The position numbers and the translations under genes were made by a program. A model generated the notes under the pieces. The model saw nothing but the letters and a program-made list of their open reading frames with translations. It did not search any database and was not told where the DNA came from. Below, in pieces: positions 1-8,724 of a DNA stretch of 64,000 nt; the stretch's first letter is position 1, and each line of letters begins with the position of its first letter. Source of the DNA: Eremomyces bilateralis CBS 781.70. Lineage: Eukaryota; Ascomycota; Dothideomycetes; Eremomycetales; Eremomycetaceae. The stretch lies in the NCBI RefSeq assembly GCF_010015585.1, contig NW_022985085.1, positions 130,384 through 194,383 on the forward strand. Direction: 5' to 3'.

Positions 1-1
1 A

Positions 2-1785
2 GACAGCAGCTCCTCAAGTCTTCTTTGGATATCTGCGGATCCTGGATGCGGAAAATCTGTTTTCTCAAAATCTCTTGCCGACGACCTCAAACACACGGAC
101 GGTCACACAACTTGTTACTTCTTCTTCAAAGACGACGACGACGTACAGAAAAGTGCAGTTACAGCGCTTGCGGCACTACTCCACCAGTTCTTTCGGCAGA
201 AACCAGCACTTATCAAACACGCTATGTTGGATTTCACCGCTAATGGAGATAAACTTTCTCAATCATTTCATATACTCTGGAGTATTCTAATAAAGATAGT
301 GGCTGATCGGAATGCCGGAGAAGTCTTTTGTGTCTTAGATGCCCTCGACGAATGCGCAGAAGCAGGGCAGTATCAGATTATTAACGCTCTCAGTTCATTC
401 TACCAGCAAGCAAGCTCTAGAAACAATACATCTCGACTTAAAATATGTATCACTAGTCGTCCTTACCCAGACATCGAACGGCGCTTTACTGATCTTACTT
501 CTAACTTTCCTACGATTCGGCTACACGGTGAGCAGGAATCAGATGAAATCAGTCGTGAGATCGACCTAGTCATCAAATGGAGAGTATCTCAACTCGGATC
601 TGAGCTCAAGCTCAATAATTCAGAATAGTCAAATCTCGAAACAGAGCTGTTAAAGATGAACCACCGAACATACCTCTGGTTAACACTCATTTTCGATATC
701 ATTCGCAAAATGATTCGACCGACAAGTCGGAAACTGAAGGCAGTTATTAGTGACCTTCCGTCTACAGTTAATGAAGCATACGAAGCGATTCTTGCAAAAA
801 TCGAGGATGATCGACCACAAGCACGGAAATTGTTCTCCATCGTTGTTGGAGCAACCAGGCCTCTTACGCTGAGGGAAATGAACATCGCTCTAGCTATAGA
901 AGACCGTCATCGCTCCTATAACGACCTTGAACCTGATCTTGACTATGAAGAGAGGTTTAAAGCGTCGGTGAGACACCTCTGCGGGCTCTTTGTGACTGTT
1001 GTGGATCAAAAGGTCTATCTGATCCATCAGACTGCAAAAGAATTCCTTCTCGCGAAAAGTGAGGCCGCTACTATTGGATGGAAACATTCTCGTGTTCCAA
1101 CGGATTCTGAGACCCTTATGGCCAGAGCATGCCTTATATATCTTTCATTCACTAAATTTGATGGAGCGACAGATCAGATCTCTGCAGCAGTCAAACACGG
1201 CTACTTAGATTATGCGGCAGGTTTTTGGGCTGCCCACTGTCGAAAAGTGCAGCATAGTGCAGCCGAGCAAATGTCGGACTTGGTTTTCCGAGTCTGCGCT
1301 ACACGATCCCAGCGGTTCAAGACTTGGTTCGATGTGTACTGGCGGATGGCTCACCAGTGGCAGTCCAATCACAGTTCACAAGCATTTTGATGGTAGAGTC
1401 ATATTTTGGGCACGAGGGTATCGTCAAGCTACTGCTCGAGGCCAAGGCCGACGCCGACTCGAAGGATGAGTACTACGGCGGGGCGCCGCTATGGTGGGCG
1501 GCCGAGAACGGGCATGAGGGTATCGTCAAGCTGCTGCTTGAGGCCAAGGCCGACGTCGACCCGAAGGATAACGACGGTCTGACGCCGCTGTCGGGGCCGG
1601 CAGCAAACGGTCACGAAGGTATCGTCAAGCTGCTGCTCGAGGCCATGGCCGATGTCGACTCGAAGGATAGCGACGATGTGACGCCGCTGTCGGGGGCGGC
1701 CGCAAACGGGCACGAGGGTGTCGTGAAGCTGCTGGAGTCCTTCAGCGGTATATCATTTGCAGCCTCCTCCCCACCCACTACCTAA
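2..1785 (+). pseudogene. NACHT-ankyrin NLR-type gene, 5' partial and broken
   Basis: Frame 2 is open from the left edge and shows a P-loop (ADPGCGKSVF, near base 40), a Walker B-like VLDALDECAEAG (near 340) and the sensor-like CITSRPYPDIE (near 455), in the order found in fungal NACHT STAND proteins. A TAG at 626-628 interrupts this frame, although the residues on both sides (RVSQLGSELKL, then ETELLKMNHRTYLWL) are conserved NACHT-tail sequence. The frame resumes to about 1390. Homology then moves to frame 1, where three ankyrin units of 33-34 residues start GHEGIVKLLLEA and a fourth is cut short before a stop at 1783-1785. The N-terminal effector domain lies outside the window. Known family: fungal NLRs act in non-self recognition and programmed cell death. 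I infer a host gene in decay, with one stop and one frame change; sequencing error is the alternative. Confidence 0.8.
1400..1740 (+). repeat. Tandem ankyrin-coding repeat units (about 99 nt)
   Basis: Units starting near 1407, 1509, 1608 and 1707 share most of their bases, including silent positions (for example the block encoding HEGIVKLLLEA). The unit length matches one 33-residue ankyrin repeat. The block is visibly richer in G+C than the NACHT part just upstream. High identity between neighbouring units is typical of NLR repeat domains that evolve by unequal exchange. Confidence 0.85.
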
Positions 1786-2597
1786 AGTCATCCACGCTCT
1801 ATATATCCTGTATAATATTGACAAGAACTGCTATTGCTTTGAAATCAATATGCTGTAACTTCCATGCTGCTCTCGAATTGGTAATAATCGTTGGTTTGAT
1901 GTACCACGTGGTGTACCCAATTGACAGCCAAATGCCTTTCGTTGCCACCATATACTTTGCATTTTAACAACGTTCTTTTGAGATCAGCATTAGCTCAATC
2001 CCTGTTTAACTTTAAGACCATTTAGGTATTAAAGCGTATGGAAGGCATCCGTGCGCTGAGAAGAATCCAAAATGCAAAACGGGAAGCCGAATCTGCTCGC
2101 GACTGTATGGTCGACCATATGTGTCCTTCATTTGCCTGCGGCGTCTAGCCACGTCAACAATTATGACCGCATATTCTCAGTTCTCTAAGTATTCTAATTA
2201 GAGTATCGTGAAGTCTCCTCGATACTCCTATGCCTATACTAGTTCGGATCTGATCCTCCAAGGCCTCATATCCATTCAGTCACCGAAAGCAACATCTCTT
2301 TGTCCACACAGAGCCGATGCGACGCAATTTTCCTTCGTATTCATTCTTTGTGTCGTTCATTGAGTTGCTGTTTCTTAGAAGCCACCTTTGTCTATTCCCC
2401 AGAGCCGTTGTAGGCAACCTAGCATCCCATGACAATGATATATATCCGCAATGTGACTATTCCATAAACCTCCCTAACCTTTTCATCGCCAGACGCCCCT
2501 GTGAAATATACACCTAGCCTCTCAAAGTCCGTAAGCACTCTTCATTACCCACAAACACTCCTTTACCCCACGCCGAACCGAACCACCCCTGCCCGAC
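1786..2597. other. Intergenic stretch, no gene seen
   Basis: A/T-rich sequence between the broken NLR and the small membrane protein. It holds only very short open frames, and I recognise no RNA gene or mobile element. A short TATATA-like run lies near 1799. Confidence 0.5.
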
Positions 2598-2915
2598 ATG
2601 TCCGCTCCAACCACCTCCACCCCGGAAAGTCCCCCCATCCTCTCTAGCGCGAACGGCCTTCGAACGGACAAGGTCTTCATCGGTACCGTTGTCAGCATGT
2701 TGCTCCTCCTAGTCGTCCTCGCAGTCGGGATCGCCGCGCTGCTTTGTTGCCACCGGGGACGTCAACACCGCGTCCGCGACTGGTATCGTCGGAGAAGGGT
2801 AGCCAGATGGTCGCTTTGGGAGGCGGATCGGCCAAGCCCGAGCGCATTGATAGGTCGTCCCGATGAGTCGGGTGTTTCCACGCCGGATAGCGTGTTGAAG
2901 AAGGACAGTGCCTGA
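2598..2915 (+). CDS. Small single-pass membrane protein, unknown function
   Basis: An intronless frame of 105 residues. A polar Ser/Thr/Pro-rich N-terminus (about 1-25) is followed by one strongly hydrophobic segment (about 27-49, VFIGTVVSMLLLLVVLAVGI and onward), then CC and a dense Arg cluster (RRRRVAR), as expected for a membrane anchor with a positive cytosolic side. The tail is rich in Ser, Pro and Asp. The leader is C-rich and the start context (CGACATGTC) is acceptable. The stop lies 93 nt from the stop of the convergent MLH3 gene. I do not recognise a family. The membrane segment makes a real gene plausible, but the short length leaves doubt. Confidence 0.55.
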   Translation: MSAPTTSTPESPPILSSANGLRTDKVFIGTVVSMLLLLVVLAVGIAALLCCHRGRQHRVRDWYRRRRVARWSLWEADRPSPSALIGRPDESGVSTPDSVLKKDSA

Positions 2916-3008
2916 GGTGCTGATCGGAGCTACTCATCGATATTTCAGCGGTATCGGTAGGCAAATAGGAAGCGTAAATATAAATATTCCGTAAATCGTG
3001 TCCAGATG

Positions 3009-6000
3009 CTAATCCATTTCATTAGTCTTTCTATTTCGTTCTCGCTCTTCTTTTCTCCATCTCGTCCACTGCTGCGCGAATTTCGGCTTTCCATCATTTG
3101 CTCCTCGGAACTGAAGCCCCAAACTAGGTCCGCGTTCAGTGTCTTGTCCCCCCTCATTGCAAGCCGGGAGTTCCACCAGCGGTATCATCGATGGCCGCCC
3201 ATGCGCGCATTGAAACGGAAACGCACAACCTCCAAGCCGCTTCACAAGGTCCTCGCACTCCGCCACCGACAGTGCGTCGTTGAACATAATCGCGCTGCGA
3301 CATGCGCGGGAGTTGATCAGGTTAATGAGCTCCACGGGCGCGGTATGGGTCTCCTTCAGCCACGACGGGGAGGTCGTGTCCCTCGAGCCCTCATCACTCT
3401 GCAGAGCCATGACCGGTCGTGTTCGTGCCCAGCTGCCGGAGCCCCCGCCCGACGATTCGGCCAGTTTCCAGACTTCGGCGCGAAGCAGTGAGATTAGAAT
3501 TTTCGGTTCCGATTTGCAACGTTCGGAAATGGTGGTCGGGAGGGTCTTCACCGACACCGTCGCTCGGTTGTCATCAACATCGGTAGTGTCGCCGGATCGA
3601 GGCCGCTTGTCTAAGGTTGAAGGAAGGATATCGTAGACAATCGCCCAGTCGGCGAACGACGGTGCATGCAGTCCAAAGAGATCCGCCTCGCGGGGCGTGA
3701 CTTGAAACTGAATCGGGGTTGATAGTTGGACGTGGTTGCGGCGCGAGATGATGTCGCCTTTTGTGACCGCGGAATTCGGTGGCGGCTCGCACAGTGCCGT
3801 CAAGAGAGCCTCCACTCTGACCCGTTCATCGGCGGCATGCTGATCGATTAAGACGAGTAGCTCGGCGCCTGGATGTGCGTCACTCGGTACCTGGACCAGA
3901 ATGAACTTTTTATCAACTTGACTGAGCACCTTGGCACACTGTAAAGAAATCCTTGAGATTCGACTCGCTGTAGACGGTGAGATCTCTTGGAATGCCTGTT
4001 TAATAGCATTTGTACTGCTCCGTGAAGATCGGTCCTTATTGGTGTCGCCAAATTGGGCGGTGAAGCCAACCGTCGGAATATGATTCTCGGCGGTTGGAAA
4101 TACCGGATTGGTCCAGCTTTTGAGAACGTCGGCTAGCCATCCTCCCGTGATTTCAGGAACCTCCCTCTCTTGTGCGCCTGCTTTTGATTTATGCGAAGCG
4201 TGTGCTTTCTTAGATTCTTCGAGAATGAACGCATAGCGCGACTGCTGCCCTCGGTCAACATGAGTGGGACCAATCTTTCGAGGGAGCAGGACGCCTGTCC
4301 TGGAATTGACAAGATGTTTTTGCCCGGTCACAGGATCCGTCCAAACCATGGCTTCGACATCCTGTGCGCCTTGCATTTGCTGGATGTCTTCATTATCTTG
4401 TAGAGCGGCGGAGGAGGTACTCTTCGTTGGAGTCTCGCAGGGTGTACGGGTAGAAGAGGTCGATTCAGCGGGAGACGTTGGCCGATTCTCAGAAAAGCCC
4501 ACCGATCGGTTTATGTCTGCCGGAAGTCGGCCATCCTGGAACTTCGCTGTTTTGGGCCGAAGAGTTAAGTCATTAGGAGTAGATAGCTTCCTCTTTTGAG
4601 GCGTTCTCAGATACCCAGCAGAAGGGGCTGTTGATGGAAGTGTAGGATGAGCAGGCTGGCCATGTGAGCTAGCCGAATCATCCAAAGCATCTCTTGAAAG
4701 TATCTTGAAAGGGGTTTCCTTAGCTGGTGAACGCGTTTGTCGCCGTTCCATGTGCAACTTCTTCGGGCGGAAGTGATGAGCAGCCAGCCATTGAGTAACC
4801 ATGACATTGAGAATGTCCAGGATTGCTTGGAGTCCGCTCTCGTTCGAAATGTCGGCGTTCAAACCAGAATGCTCTTCAGTTTGCTTAATGGTAATCCGGA
4901 GGACAAACATGGGCCAGCGATCCGCGCCCTTGCGGGATGCCCGGAGCTGTCGAAGGGTGAAGTCCGCCCCAGGGGAGTCCCGACCCGTCTTCGAAGGGGA
5001 TGGGTTCTCACCATCCGACTCCGCGTCCTGGTCAGTCTGACCGTAACTGGACAGATTGAACAGCCGGTTTATATGCTCGTACAGAACGTTGTGGCCTGTC
5101 TCGGCAGTCAAAGGTCGGATTCCCAAAGAGATGAACTGCACCTGTCGGGTAGGCGATGGCTCCAGCGAAATTGCGCCCTTGATTCCGAGCTCACGAGAAG
5201 AAGCAGCAGCTGGGATCCACTGCTTTGGGTCATTATTCAAAATCAGACGAGACTGGTTTAGCAAGGACAAGCTGAACGGTAAATCGAATGAATGGCGAGA
5301 GACATCTCCGAGCGCCTCTCCACGATAGCGAGATGCGTTCGAAGGAAGGAAGGAAAATGTATGAGCGCGGTCTTTCACAACCAAGGCGCACTCGCGGCCC
5401 CAGCCTAGAAGCAAAGCGACCACCGACCTCTTGAGATCTTCCCAAAGCCGTTCAGTCTCGACCTTGGAATCTGCTGACGCTGCCCTCTGCTTAACGCGAA
5501 CAGGGAGGTTTCCGAAGAGATCGCGGACCATCACTCGTGTCCCATGACTTCCTCTAGACAGCTCATGGTGAACGGGAGCGGGAAGATGTCGTGCCATGAC
5601 TTTGGAACGGTGAAATACAACGCTGTTGCAAGACTTATGTGTGCGATGGCGAGACGAGACTGTGAGCAAGGAAACTGACTTCAAGGCAGAGAGAAAGAGC
5701 CCATTGTTACCGTACAGTTCCGTCTCGGAGTCAAACTTTGACGTATCTAAAGAAGTTAGACGCTGCGTAGACATGACATTATATTTATACGAACGGTATT
5801 GCTTCCCGAGACCACCACCTTCATGGAACTCAGAAGGCAGGATTCCAACGCCATCATCTTCTACGATGCAGTTCCCTCGATTGAAGTCCACTTCAATCTC
5901 AATTCGTGAGGCTGCAGCATCGAGTGAATTCCTAATCAAGCCTAATGCGACAGCACATAGAGAGGTGATCGTGCTTGAAGATTTGATCTGAGCGACGACT

Positions 6001-6074
6001 TCGTCCGGAAGGCGACGGATTGACGTCAATGGGTGCATATCGACAATATCACCACCATCTCCCCAAAGTGCCAT
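3009..6074 (-). CDS. MLH3: MutL-family mismatch repair/meiotic endonuclease subunit Mlh3
   Basis: An uninterrupted frame of 1021 residues from ATG at 6074 (a second in-frame ATG at 6038 starts MHPLTSIRRLPDEV). The N-terminus matches the MutL GHKL ATPase: RNSLDAAA (about 48-55), EDDGVGI, GNNGLFLSAL and GTRVMVRDLFGNLPVR. The middle is a low-complexity linker. The C-terminus has the metal-dependent endonuclease motif DQHAADERVRVE (about 744-755, fitting DQHA-X2-E-X4-E), SRACRSAI and CAHGRPS, which together mark Mlh3 rather than Mlh1. Known role: with Mlh1 it forms MutL-gamma, which nicks DNA in meiotic crossover formation and helps in mismatch repair. Two ATPase motifs differ from the MutL consensus (see findings). 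Confidence 0.93.
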   Translation of the reverse strand: MALWGDGGDIVDMHPLTSIRRLPDEVVAQIKSSSTITSLCAVALGLIRNSLDAAASRIEIEVDFNRGNCIVEDDGVGILPSEFHEGGGLGKQYRSYKYNVMSTQRLTSLDTSKFDSETELYGNNGLFLSALKSVSLLTVSSRHRTHKSCNSVVFHRSKVMARHLPAPVHHELSRGSHGTRVMVRDLFGNLPVRVKQRAASADSKVETERLWEDLKRSVVALLLGWGRECALVVKDRAHTFSFLPSNASRYRGEALGDVSRHSFDLPFSLSLLNQSRLILNNDPKQWIPAAASSRELGIKGAISLEPSPTRQVQFISLGIRPLTAETGHNVLYEHINRLFNLSSYGQTDQDAESDGENPSPSKTGRDSPGADFTLRQLRASRKGADRWPMFVLRITIKQTEEHSGLNADISNESGLQAILDILNVMVTQWLAAHHFRPKKLHMERRQTRSPAKETPFKILSRDALDDSASSHGQPAHPTLPSTAPSAGYLRTPQKRKLSTPNDLTLRPKTAKFQDGRLPADINRSVGFSENRPTSPAESTSSTRTPCETPTKSTSSAALQDNEDIQQMQGAQDVEAMVWTDPVTGQKHLVNSRTGVLLPRKIGPTHVDRGQQSRYAFILEESKKAHASHKSKAGAQEREVPEITGGWLADVLKSWTNPVFPTAENHIPTVGFTAQFGDTNKDRSSRSSTNAIKQAFQEISPSTASRISRISLQCAKVLSQVDKKFILVQVPSDAHPGAELLVLIDQHAADERVRVEALLTALCEPPPNSAVTKGDIISRRNHVQLSTPIQFQVTPREADLFGLHAPSFADWAIVYDILPSTLDKRPRSGDTTDVDDNRATVSVKTLPTTISERCKSEPKILISLLRAEVWKLAESSGGGSGSWARTRPVMALQSDEGSRDTTSPSWLKETHTAPVELINLINSRACRSAIMFNDALSVAECEDLVKRLGGCAFPFQCAHGRPSMIPLVELPACNEGGQDTERGPSLGLQFRGANDGKPKFAQQWTRWRKEERERNRKTNEMD

Positions 6075-6550
6075 CTTCAATCCAGTGCCGGTTCCTGGTC
6101 ATTACGAGGAACGCAGGGGTTGACTTCCAACTATTGTTCTATTTCGGCATTGTTCCGCGTTCGATGATTGACCATCAAACATGGACAGCAAAAGGTGACG
6201 AACGCATGGACAATTGCCGCATCGACAGTCTTGTCAATTCCCAATCTCGCTTGCGCAGAGGTCAGTACCCGAAGGACCTATTACAGCGTAGCATCTAAAT
6301 GGATCGCAAGATATAGAATAAACCAAACAAGCCTGACAAGCTTGATGTTTCGTGATTGCAAGGCTTCCCTAGGTTCAAGTGATTAGAGAACACACAGGTG
6401 CATGTAGAGTTGACAGGACAAGGCTGACGGCTGGTAGCATGAGTAGCAAGACAAGGGTCTTAAGCAGTTAAGCTGCGCTCCATCACCGAGTGAAATTGTG
6501 CTGTGACTTGGAAGTTGTCATACTTAGTGAGACGATCCACAGTAGGGTGA

Positions 6551-6628
6551 CTTCAAGTATCAGAATTCAGGTATCGGAATTCAGACATCAGTATTCCGGA
6601 CCTATCAGTATTCTGGACCTTAATGTAC
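6551..6628. repeat. Imperfect short tandem repeat (TATCAGAATTC / TATCAGTATTC-like)
   Basis: The string reads as repeated variants of tatcagaattc, tatcggaattc, catcagtattcc and tatcagtattctgg, spaced by about 14-18 nt. Units are visibly related but not identical. The repeat lies in the intergenic region between MLH3 and the Ser-rich protein. Confidence 0.6.
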
Positions 6629-6746
6629 TTTTGACTGTTCTAGGTTGTCAGCCTCCTGTTCTGTAATTATCTCCGATTCAGTTACAGATCATTTCATTCC
6701 ATCCATGTCCAAGACCGGACCTTAACTCATCCTCCCTCCTAACCTA

Positions 6747-6792
6747 TGGTAAATCACCTGCTGTAAACCACCTGCGGTAAACCACCTCCGCC
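6747..6792. repeat. Three-copy 14-15 nt tandem repeat (GGTAAACCACCTGC)
   Basis: Three consecutive copies of a GGTAAACCACCT-like unit, with one or two substitutions each, lie about 430 nt upstream of the ATG at 7222. The spacing near 14 nt is not a multiple of the helical turn. It could be a repeated regulator site or plain slippage. Confidence 0.65.
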
Positions 6793-7221
6793 TAAATCTC
6801 CATATCACCCTGCACACTCTTGCCGAATTGCACATCGCTTGACCAACGAGAGACATCTATTTAATACCCGAGCGGCGACTGTAACGAAGATTCTTTGTTT
6901 CCTGTACCCTTACAACACCACAACGGCTCTCCAACCAGGCACCAGTCCGGTCCTTCTGGATATTATCGTCCACGGGATCGCATTGCTTGATTATCCCAAA
7001 CCTATTTCTGGGACATTGGTCTATCCCGCTTAAGACCATTCCCCAGAGTTTGACGGTCAAATCCTAGACTAGCATGGCAACTGCCGCACCCGCAACTCGG
7101 CCCCATGGTACGTACGTTAGCTTACCGTCGCTATTTGAATGACGGACTTCCCGCAACTTCTCGCTGAAGACGATATTGCTATGACTTCTGCGTTATGACT
7201 GGTTCTGACTAGCCGTCAAAC

Positions 7222-8403
7222 ATGTCAGACCGAAACAGCCGCCGCCGCCCCTTCGCATGGATGAAGCGACTGGCGAACCTGAAGACATCTGGGTCGCCCG
7301 TTTCGACGGACAAGAAAAGCCAGCTACATACAGGCTCGCCGTCGAAGAAGCACGCGACGCTGAAAAACAACCCATACCCCGAGTCCGGGCACCTCCATCG
7401 ACCATCAGGACTAGGCAGTCCGAACGGCCGGTCGTTCTCTACTCGTCGGTCACAGCAGAATGGCAGCTATACCTCGTTCGAGAACGCGGAACACCATCAT
7501 ACGATGCAGAAGAGCAACAAATCGACCGCTCCAACGGTCGCCACGAACCCAGGGACAATCCATTCCGACGCCGGGCAGTCGAAAGCCGGAACCAGCGCAA
7601 CCGGTGCCGGGGGGATCAGTTCCCTCCGGGCGGACAGCACCTTCTCGTCTCCAAACCACTCAGATCAATCCCTAACCACCACCCTCACCACCATCCAATC
7701 TACAACACCCTCCGGCTTCCTCGCCGCCCCGACGAACGCAAACCCCCACCCGGGGACCGGCCCCAACTTCTCCCACCAATACCCCGTCTCCCCCGTCGCC
7801 TCCGCCATCCCCTCCCACCTCACCATGCCCCACCCCCACACCTACAACGCCGCCACCGCCAACAACGTCCTCTCCGACAACGCCTCCATCATCACCCTCG
7901 CCTCCTCCTCCAAGGCCCGCCGCCGCCGCAACTCCCTTGACACCGACGCCAGCGTCCGTGCCCTCTTCGGCGCCTCCCGCGAAAGCCTCCCGCTCTCCTT
8001 CTTCTCCACCACCGCGGTCGACCCCTCCATCTCCGGCGCGCCGCCCGGGTCGGCCGGGCTGGGCGCCGCCATCGGGACGAGCCGTCCGAGCATCGCGAGT
8101 GCGGAGCGCGCGAGCGTGTATAGTGCGAATGGCGCGCTCTCGGGGCCCGCGGGCGTCATTGGGAGTGAGCGGAATAGCATCCATACACCGAAGAACGTGA
8201 CAGATGGGGGGAGTATTCGGAGTGCGGGGCTCGGAGGGCACGGGAGGGCGGAGAGTCTGAGCGGGAGCATCACGGGGATTATGGGGGGGTTGGGGAATCC
8301 GGTGACGAGCGCGAAGGAGAATAAGGATGAGATTGTGGAGGACGGGGAGGTGGAGTCGGAGAAGGGGGAGGAGGCGGAGAAGGGGCAGGAGTCGGGGCGA
8401 TGA
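7222..8403 (+). CDS. Ser/Thr-rich conserved fungal protein, unknown function
   Basis: An uninterrupted frame of 393 residues. The basic N-terminus (MSDRNSRRRPFAWMKRLANL) and a central block (NNVLSDNASIITLASSSKAR, then RRRRNSLDTDASVRAL) look like the constrained parts. The rest is Ser/Thr/Gly/Pro-rich and probably disordered, and the tail is acidic (EDGEVESEKGEEAEKG). From memory, close relatives in Aspergillus are database-labelled 'Ca2+-modulated nonselective cation channel polycystin', but I see no membrane segment here, so that label looks unfounded. The start is the first ATG after a leader-intron acceptor; a short extra exon from 7074 is possible. GC-rich third positions create long antisense open frames that I treat as shadows. 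Confidence 0.75.
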   Translation: MSDRNSRRRPFAWMKRLANLKTSGSPVSTDKKSQLHTGSPSKKHATLKNNPYPESGHLHRPSGLGSPNGRSFSTRRSQQNGSYTSFENAEHHHTMQKSNKSTAPTVATNPGTIHSDAGQSKAGTSATGAGGISSLRADSTFSSPNHSDQSLTTTLTTIQSTTPSGFLAAPTNANPHPGTGPNFSHQYPVSPVASAIPSHLTMPHPHTYNAATANNVLSDNASIITLASSSKARRRRNSLDTDASVRALFGASRESLPLSFFSTTAVDPSISGAPPGSAGLGAAIGTSRPSIASAERASVYSANGALSGPAGVIGSERNSIHTPKNVTDGGSIRSAGLGGHGRAESLSGSITGIMGGLGNPVTSAKENKDEIVEDGEVESEKGEEAEKGQESGR

Positions 8404-8724
8404 GGAATGAAGTGTACGATTTCGGATGGGTAACTCACGTGGGGCGGGATGGGCTGGTCTGCTTATGCTGGTGTTCATTTGACCGTAATGATAACTCGCT
8501 CATCCGTATTTGGGACGGTCCATGGCGTTTCATTGCATTTGGCTGGGAGGATGGCTGGGATGATTCAAGCATGACTCGGAAGGTCATCGGGACGGATGGG
8601 TTCAAACCTGCTATACGTAGGTAAGAAGCTTAGGAAATTAGGCTTCATGTTACAGAATTATCAAATTCAAAAACGCTTGTTCATAATTATATTTTGGTAA
8701 TTTCATATTGCAGCGTTCCATTCG
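8404..8724. other. 3' intergenic stretch between convergent genes
   Basis: A 321 nt stretch between the stop of the Ser-rich protein and the stop of the transporter on the other strand. It presumably carries both 3' ends. No gene is seen. Confidence 0.5.

Larger units (their letters stand above)
6075..7221. promoter_or_regulatory. Divergent intergenic region MLH3 / Ser-rich protein
   Basis: About 1.1 kb between two genes read outward. It contains two short degenerate tandem repeats (listed separately). An upstream ATG at 7074 is followed by GTACGT donor-like sequence at 7108-7117, and an acceptor CTAG ends at 7212; the main frame starts just after that acceptor. A 5' leader intron is therefore likely. 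No other gene is seen. Confidence 0.5.

Noticed and set aside
588-632. Intron GTATCT...GAATAG that would remove the stop in the NACHT frame
   Set aside because: The 45 nt encode residues that look conserved in NACHT tails (VSQLGSELKL), so removing them is less likely than a real in-frame stop.
7672-8478. 268-codon minus-strand frame opposite the Ser-rich protein
   Set aside because: Composition (Gly/Val or Pro/Leu runs) is the mirror of GC-rich third positions in the plus-strand gene; several antisense frames are open at once.
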